From NCBI GenBank assembly GCA_040217695.1, contig JBEHWO010000111.1, forward strand, positions 1 through 17,334: a stretch of DNA of 17,334 bases, written 5' to 3'. Below the pieces are notes generated by a model, which was given only the letters and a program-made list of their open reading frames with translations, made no database searches and was not told the DNA's origin. The first letter of the stretch is position 1. Each line of letters begins with the position of its first letter. The DNA comes from CALARM01 sp040217695 (lineage in GTDB: Bacteria > Vulcanimicrobiota > SpSt-956 > JAKJGF01). Below are positions 13,161 to 17,334 of this stretch, one piece after another. The position numbers were made by a program, and so were the translations under genes.

Positions 13161-13169
13161 TGTTATAAT
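13161..13169 (+). promoter_or_regulatory. Extended -10 promoter element before the tandem LpxB-related genes
   Basis: TG-T-TATAAT is a perfect extended -10 just after the terminator-like hairpin and about 60 bp before the ATG at 13230. No good -35 is present at 16-18 bp, which extended -10 promoters can tolerate. Confidence 0.5.
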
Positions 13170-13229
13170 ATCCTCATAAGGAAGTATCTACAATCAGGAC
13201 TTTTCGTACAGGCTCTAAACAATTCTTTT

Positions 13230-14363
13230 ATGAAACAAATTCTTTTTTTAAGTAACGGCTATGGAGAAGATACTATAGCTGCTTATATCATAGAAAACCT
13301 CAGAAAGAAAACAGATTCTGATATATCTGCTTTTCCTCTTGTAGGAACAGGGAAATCCTATCAATCTTTTGACATAACTATAGTGGGGCCATGCAGAGAT
13401 CTTCCCAGTGCAGGAGACCTTCATTCACCTGTAAGACTTTTTCAGGATATAAAATCAGGCCTTTTTAATCTTCTATTGGAACAGTATTTGTTTCTCAGAA
13501 AAATAAGAAAAAATATTCATATTGCCGTTGCATCAGGCGATATATATCCTGTAATCATGGCATCATTTGCAGGGATTAAACCTCTTGTATTCATAGGAAC
13601 TGCCAAATCAAACCGGTATTATCCATATTCATACATCGAAAAATTTTTAATAAAAAGCTTCTGTAAAATTACCTTTACAAGGGATCTTCCCACATGTGAA
13701 GATCTGAAAAAATTCGGTATAAATTCCATCTATGCCGGTAATCCTATGATGAACTGTTTCGAAATTTCAGGTGAAACATTCGGCATAGAGCCTGACAGAA
13801 CTGTCATAGGAATACTTCCCGGAAGCAGAGATGTGGCTTACAGGGATTTTCCCGTTATTCTTTCTGCAGTTGAACAAATCTCCCGTATTTCTTCCGGTAA
13901 CATGTCTTTCCTGGCAGCGCTTTCTCCTTCTATTGAGGAAGATAAACTTCCCGTTTCAGGCTGGAATTTTTACAGAGAAAATCCTCTTACTTCATATTTA
14001 AAAAAAGATAATTTAGAGGTAAAATTAATAAAAAACAAGTTCGGTGATATTATTAACAGAGCTGATATCGTTATAGGTCAGGCAGGAACAGGAAATGAGC
14101 AGACGGCAGGGCTCGGTAAACCTGTAGTTGCTTTCGATTCGGACGGACATAGTAAGCCCGGGTGGTATCGTGCAAGACAGAAAGGCCTTTTAGGCGACAG
14201 TCTGAGTATTGTTAATGGTTCAGGTGAAGCTATTGCCAGAGAGATTCTGTCCATACTTGAAGATGAAAAGAGAAGAGATTATATGGCTAAAACCGGCAGG
14301 GACATGATGGAAGATAAAGACTGTGTTAATAGAATATCAGAAGAAATCATAAGGCGTTTATAG
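13230..14363 (+). CDS. Lipid-A-disaccharide synthase-related protein, copy 1
   Basis: The 377-aa protein matches the LpxB-related family known chiefly from Cyanobacteria and Deinococcus (TIGR03492-type), a GT-B fold relative of LpxB with no established reaction. Motifs are ILFLSNGYGEDTIAAYII (4-21), SGDIYPVIMA (102-111), the acceptor-domain end YAGNPMM (168-174), ILPGSR (195-200) and RADIVIGQAGTGNEQTAGLGKPVV (277-300), then KGLLGDSLSIV near 318-328. These correspond to the UDP-binding face of LpxB. There is no signal peptide. The start ATG has no Shine-Dalgarno sequence. A closely similar paralogue follows 70 bp downstream, so the pair probably forms a duplication-derived unit. The assignment to family is confident; function is not. 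Confidence 0.8.
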   Translation: MKQILFLSNGYGEDTIAAYIIENLRKKTDSDISAFPLVGTGKSYQSFDITIVGPCRDLPSAGDLHSPVRLFQDIKSGLFNLLLEQYLFLRKIRKNIHIAVASGDIYPVIMASFAGIKPLVFIGTAKSNRYYPYSYIEKFLIKSFCKITFTRDLPTCEDLKKFGINSIYAGNPMMNCFEISGETFGIEPDRTVIGILPGSRDVAYRDFPVILSAVEQISRISSGNMSFLAALSPSIEEDKLPVSGWNFYRENPLTSYLKKDNLEVKLIKNKFGDIINRADIVIGQAGTGNEQTAGLGKPVVAFDSDGHSKPGWYRARQKGLLGDSLSIVNGSGEAIAREILSILEDEKRRDYMAKTGRDMMEDKDCVNRISEEIIRRL

Positions 14364-14433
14364 AATAGTATTTTATTTGAATCTGATTTTTTTACATTTC
14401 AGGAATCTGGCATAAAATTGGCATAATAATTCT

Positions 14434-15588
14434 ATGAATATTTTATTTATAAGTAATGGTTACGGGGAAGACAGTGTTTCTGCTCTGTTAATAAAAGAGC
14501 TCAGAGAAAGAAAAGTTTTTAATATAAAAATTCTTCCTCTTGTGGGAAGAGGTGAAATTTTTGATTTTTCCGATATACTTGGTTCACCGGTAAATCTTCC
14601 GAGCGGAGGACTTATAAATAACAATCTGTCTGCTCTAATTAAAGATATTAAGGCAGGGCTTTTAACGTTAACTCTGAAACAGATTGATATTCTGAGAAAG
14701 AGTTCTTTTGATTTAATTGTATGTGTTGGTGATAGATATCCTGTTATACTGGCGGGTCTTTTTACCTCCAGACCTTTGATTTTCGTGGCTGTTGCCCAGT
14801 CTGTTCATGTCAGAGGTTATTCATTGTTTGAAAAATTACTTATGAAAGGTCGGGTTAATATGGTTTTTCCGAGAGATGCAGAAACAGCTATATATCTTAA
14901 TGAATCTGATATTTTATCCGAATTTGTCGGAAATCCCATGATGGATACCTTTACGATTCTGCCATGTAATATAGATATTCCGTCCGGTGCCGGAGTAATA
15001 ACAATACTTCCGGGAAGCCGTTCCGAAATATGGTATAATACAAAAATTTCTCTTTCCGTATGCAGGAACATTTATTCTCTTAACAGAGACATCATATTTT
15101 TAATGGCTCTTTCTCAGAGAATTTTACTGGAAGAATTTTATGCTTATATTTCGAAAGAAGGATGGAATTTTTCTGAAGAAAAAGATGTAATAAACCTTGT
15201 ACACAGAGATGGCACAGAAGTGAAAATGTCTCAAAAATATTTTGGCTATATGATACACCGTGCAGACGCAGTTCTGGGGCTGGGAGGAACGGCAAACGAA
15301 CAGGCTGCCGGCCTGGGGAAACCTGTTGTTACCTTCTGGTCTCCTGAAAGACAGGTAAAGCCGTCTTTTATAAAACATCAGAAATCTCTTCTCGGTGATT
15401 CTCTTATCATTGTTTCTCCTGAACCTGAGATTATAGCGGAAAAATTACTGGAACTCATGAGAAATCCTTTAAAGGCCAGGGAACTCGGACAGGTCGGAAT
15501 TGCCAGAATGGGAAACAGAGGGGGAGGGCATAAAATAGTTGACTATATTATAAAATTTGCAGAACATCTCAGGAAGGATAATTCTTAA
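14434..15588 (+). CDS. Lipid-A-disaccharide synthase-related protein, copy 2
   Basis: The 384-aa paralogue of the preceding gene has the same motif order: NILFISNGYGEDSVSALLI (2-20), VGDRYPVILAG (98-108), FVGNPMMDTF (164-173), ILPGSR (191-196), HRADAVLGLGGTANEQAAG and KSLLGDSLIIV. Differences in the acceptor-side half (for example AVAQSVHVRGYSLFEKLL at 119-136) suggest a different substrate rather than redundancy. There is no signal peptide and no Shine-Dalgarno sequence before the ATG. A sequence resembling a sigma-54 -24/-12 element (TGGCAT-N5-TGGCA, 14408-14423) lies just upstream but would put the start of transcription at the ATG. It could act after the copy-1 protein on the same lipid or sugar; this is speculation. 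Confidence 0.8.
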   Translation: MNILFISNGYGEDSVSALLIKELRERKVFNIKILPLVGRGEIFDFSDILGSPVNLPSGGLINNNLSALIKDIKAGLLTLTLKQIDILRKSSFDLIVCVGDRYPVILAGLFTSRPLIFVAVAQSVHVRGYSLFEKLLMKGRVNMVFPRDAETAIYLNESDILSEFVGNPMMDTFTILPCNIDIPSGAGVITILPGSRSEIWYNTKISLSVCRNIYSLNRDIIFLMALSQRILLEEFYAYISKEGWNFSEEKDVINLVHRDGTEVKMSQKYFGYMIHRADAVLGLGGTANEQAAGLGKPVVTFWSPERQVKPSFIKHQKSLLGDSLIIVSPEPEIIAEKLLELMRNPLKARELGQVGIARMGNRGGGHKIVDYIIKFAEHLRKDNS

Positions 15589-15640
15589 CAGGAAAGAAAA
15601 ATAGTTTAATAAATAATTTTTTGGAGGTCTTAATTATAAA

Positions 15641-17110
15641 ATGATTAAAAAAGTAGCACTTATTGAAACCCATACCGATATACCGAATATTTACTCTTCT
15701 TTTGTTTCACCCAGGGTTGGTATTCCTATAATCGGTAGTATACTCAAAAGTAAAGGTTATGACATAGATATATACAATGATAAAATAAAAAAACCGGGCA
15801 TAAAACAATTGCTTCAATATGATCTCATAGGTATATCGTCACTGACAAATACGTCTCCTGCAGGATATAAATATGCAGACGGACTGAAAAAACATAATAA
15901 GACAGTTGTCCTGGGAGGCCCTCATGCCACGTTCCTTCCTGAAGAAGGTCTGTGTCATGCCGATTATGTCGTAAGAAGGGAAGGGGAAGAAACACTTATA
16001 GAATTAATAGAAGCAATAAATAATAATAAACCACTTGAAGGTATAAAAGGTCTTTCTTTCAGAAGAAACGGCAATATAATTCACAATGAAGACAGAGAGT
16101 TTAAAGATGAATATCTAAAAATTTCTCCTGATTTTTCTCTTATAAAAGGTGCGGAAGATGCAAAAAAAGGTCTTATCTCTAAATATACTTATTTTACAAA
16201 TGTATATACCTCCAGAGGCTGTCCTTATAACTGCAGATACTGTACCGTTATAAAGATTGCAGGACGGCAGATGAGATACAGAGATTTAGATGATTGTATA
16301 GAAGATATTAAACTGGCGGCCAGGGATATTTCCATATATAAGACCATCGGCATCTCAGATGATAACCTGACTATTAACATGCCCAGAGCAAAAGAGTTCC
16401 TGAGAAAAATTATTAATGAAAAATTTCCCGAACATATCGGTTTTACAGTGCAGTTAAAAATAGATTCTTTTAAAGACGATGAATTTCTTTCCCTTCTCCG
16501 GGATGCAAGATTCAGAATAGTCCATTTAGGCTATGAATCAATCAATCAAAATACTCTGAACAACTGGAACAAGAGTCAATCCATAGAAGATATTAAATTT
16601 ACCGTAGAGCAGGGAAAGAAATTTAATATTAAAATAAACGGTATGTTTGTCGTCGGGTCTGATGTTGATACTAAAGAAACTATTGAAAAAACGGTAGATT
16701 TTGCCATAGATTCCGGTCTTACAACCATGCAAATGTGGATATTGACTCCTCTTCCGGGGTCCGACGTATACAGACAGATAAATGAAGAACACAGGATATT
16801 TAATACTAACTGGAAGTTTTTTGATTGTCAGCATTCAGTATTTTTTCCGTCTCTTATGAAACCGAGCACACTTCAATCTGCTCTGGCAGAAGCAAATAAA
16901 AAGTTTTATACCTTTAAGAGAATGTTTTATAATGCCATAGGTTCCAGGATAACCTACGGGACGAATGCTCATATGATGGACAGGGCTATCAGGGATTATG
17001 CAAAAAGATTGAAAAATTTTGAAGATAAGTTTTATACGAAAGACGGAGAACTTATAACTGAAAAGTTAGCGGAAAATAATCCGGAAGAATTCGCAGGCTA
17101 TTTATATTAA
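15641..17110 (+). CDS. B12-binding-type radical SAM enzyme of unknown substrate
   Basis: The 489-aa protein has an N-terminal cobalamin-binding-like alpha/beta domain (about 1-135). It lacks the DxHxxG base-off motif (IYNDKIKKPG at 44-53) but keeps LGGPHATFLPEEGL (91-104) and YVVRREGEETL (109-119). A radical SAM TIM-barrel follows with the cluster motif CPYNCRYC (C194, C198, C201), GISDDNLTIN (about 238-247) and IVHLGYESIN. Residues 380-489 form an uncharacterised C-terminal extension. This architecture is that of class B methylases and of BchE/HpnJ-like ring or lipid enzymes; the sequence does not say which. GGAGG lies 13 nt before the ATG, a long spacing. Membership in this locus might mean lipid or sugar modification, but neighbours are separated by repeats. 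Confidence 0.85.
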   Translation: MIKKVALIETHTDIPNIYSSFVSPRVGIPIIGSILKSKGYDIDIYNDKIKKPGIKQLLQYDLIGISSLTNTSPAGYKYADGLKKHNKTVVLGGPHATFLPEEGLCHADYVVRREGEETLIELIEAINNNKPLEGIKGLSFRRNGNIIHNEDREFKDEYLKISPDFSLIKGAEDAKKGLISKYTYFTNVYTSRGCPYNCRYCTVIKIAGRQMRYRDLDDCIEDIKLAARDISIYKTIGISDDNLTINMPRAKEFLRKIINEKFPEHIGFTVQLKIDSFKDDEFLSLLRDARFRIVHLGYESINQNTLNNWNKSQSIEDIKFTVEQGKKFNIKINGMFVVGSDVDTKETIEKTVDFAIDSGLTTMQMWILTPLPGSDVYRQINEEHRIFNTNWKFFDCQHSVFFPSLMKPSTLQSALAEANKKFYTFKRMFYNAIGSRITYGTNAHMMDRAIRDYAKRLKNFEDKFYTKDGELITEKLAENNPEEFAGYLY

Positions 17111-17228
17111 GGATAAGGAATAGAATTTTATTAATTGTCTCTTCCCTCGCGTTACGCGTTACGCGTTACGCGTCACGATTTAATATATTCGAGACAGTTA
17201 TTTAATTGTTATTCCTGATAGAAAGTAT
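17111..17228 (+). repeat. Intergenic stem-loop carrying heptamer array E
   Basis: Array E (17147-17181) is TCGCGTT, ACGCGTT, ACGCGTT, ACGCGTC and ACGATTT. It sits in the loop of a 10-bp stem with one mismatch (17132-17141 TAATTGTCTC, 17191-17200 GAGACAGTTA). The whole is a close relative of the array D structure and lies between the radical SAM gene and the next gene. Confidence 0.8.
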
Positions 17229-17334
17229 ATGAAAATATTAAGTCTTAAAAAAAATAAAATTTACCTGTTTCTTTATTCATTATTACTGTTTATAATAGGT
17301 ACAGGACTGGGTTCTCTGTTTTCGGGTGTATCTG
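17229..17334 (+). CDS. N-terminus of a membrane protein (3' end outside window)
   Basis: An ATG at 17229 opens a frame to the window edge. It encodes MKILSLKKNKIYLF, then a hydrophobic segment (about residues 11-29, LFLYSLLLFIIGTGLGSLF). This is a positively charged N-terminus followed by a membrane anchor. Candidates in such a locus include a transporter or a ComEC-like protein, but 35 residues are too few to decide. The Shine-Dalgarno sequence is weak (GAAAG). Confidence 0.55.
   Translation, partial: MKILSLKKNKIYLFLYSLLLFIIGTGLGSLFSGVS

Larger units (their letters stand above)
12897..13229 (+). other. 333-bp gene-free region: nested inverted repeats, heptamer array, terminator, promoter
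   Basis: No gene is seen. A 9-bp stem (AAATAACCC 12936-12944, GGGTTATTT 13024-13032) encloses heptamer array D. A separate perfect 16-bp inverted repeat pairs 12946-12961 with 13109-13124, giving a unit of about 180 bp that resembles a MITE. A perfect TTGACA (13034-13039) has no good -10 partner. A terminator-like hairpin (13114-13139) and an extended -10 (13161-13169) precede the gene at 13230. Confidence 0.65.

Noticed and set aside
1..17334. tRNA, rRNA, phage or transposase genes
   Set aside because: No cloverleaf-like, rRNA-like or transposase-like sequence was recognised; all sizeable plus-strand frames are accounted for by metabolic, membrane or unknown proteins.

Overview
The window is a lipid A (Raetz pathway) biosynthesis locus from an AT-rich Gram-negative-type (diderm) bacterium; by eye about one third G+C. 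All genes are on the + strand. The set OmpH/Skp, LpxD, LpxC, FabZ, LpxA and LpxB implies an outer membrane with lipid A. Two proteins of the lipid-A-disaccharide-synthase-related type best known from Cyanobacteria and Deinococcus, together with large amounts of intergenic repeat DNA, fit an uncultured or candidate phylum better than a proteobacterium. I cannot name the lineage from sequence alone.

Layout. 1-64 is the C-terminus of an upstream gene, probably a second OmpH-like protein. 92-8022 holds ompH, lpxD (copy 1), an exported protein of unknown function whose N-terminus resembles secretin-type pilus N domains, lpxC, fabZ, a Gfo/Idh/MocA oxidoreductase, lpxA and lpxB. 8023-8587 is gene-free: two 96-bp hairpin elements flank a 150-bp inverted-repeat element, and a likely promoter follows. 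8588-12270 holds lpxD (copy 2), an LpxB-like glycosyltransferase, an isoprenylcysteine-methyltransferase-like membrane protein and a cytoplasmic 5'-nucleotidase/UDP-sugar-hydrolase-like metallophosphoesterase. 12271-13229 is mostly non-coding and contains one 100-aa coiled-coil protein. 13230-15588 holds two tandem LpxB-related proteins. 15641-17110 is a B12-binding-type radical SAM enzyme. A truncated membrane protein begins at 17229.

Working together. LpxA, LpxC and LpxD convert UDP-GlcNAc to UDP-2,3-diacylglucosamine, and FabZ supplies acyl-ACP precursors. A pyrophosphatase must then make lipid X before LpxB joins two units. No recognisable LpxH or LpxI is present, but the metallophosphoesterase at 11542 carries the LpxH-like GNR substitution and has no signal peptide, so it is a candidate for that step. 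Four LpxB-superfamily proteins and two LpxD proteins in one locus, plus the Gfo/Idh oxidoreductase (GnnA-like context), suggest a non-standard lipid A or additional saccharolipids.

The other striking feature is the intergenic DNA. Short tandem arrays with a strict 7-bp period recur between genes in at least three sequence families (ACGCGTY, GTTNARN and GCTGATA types). Several sit in the loops of longer inverted repeats, and some appear to have displaced ribosome binding sites.
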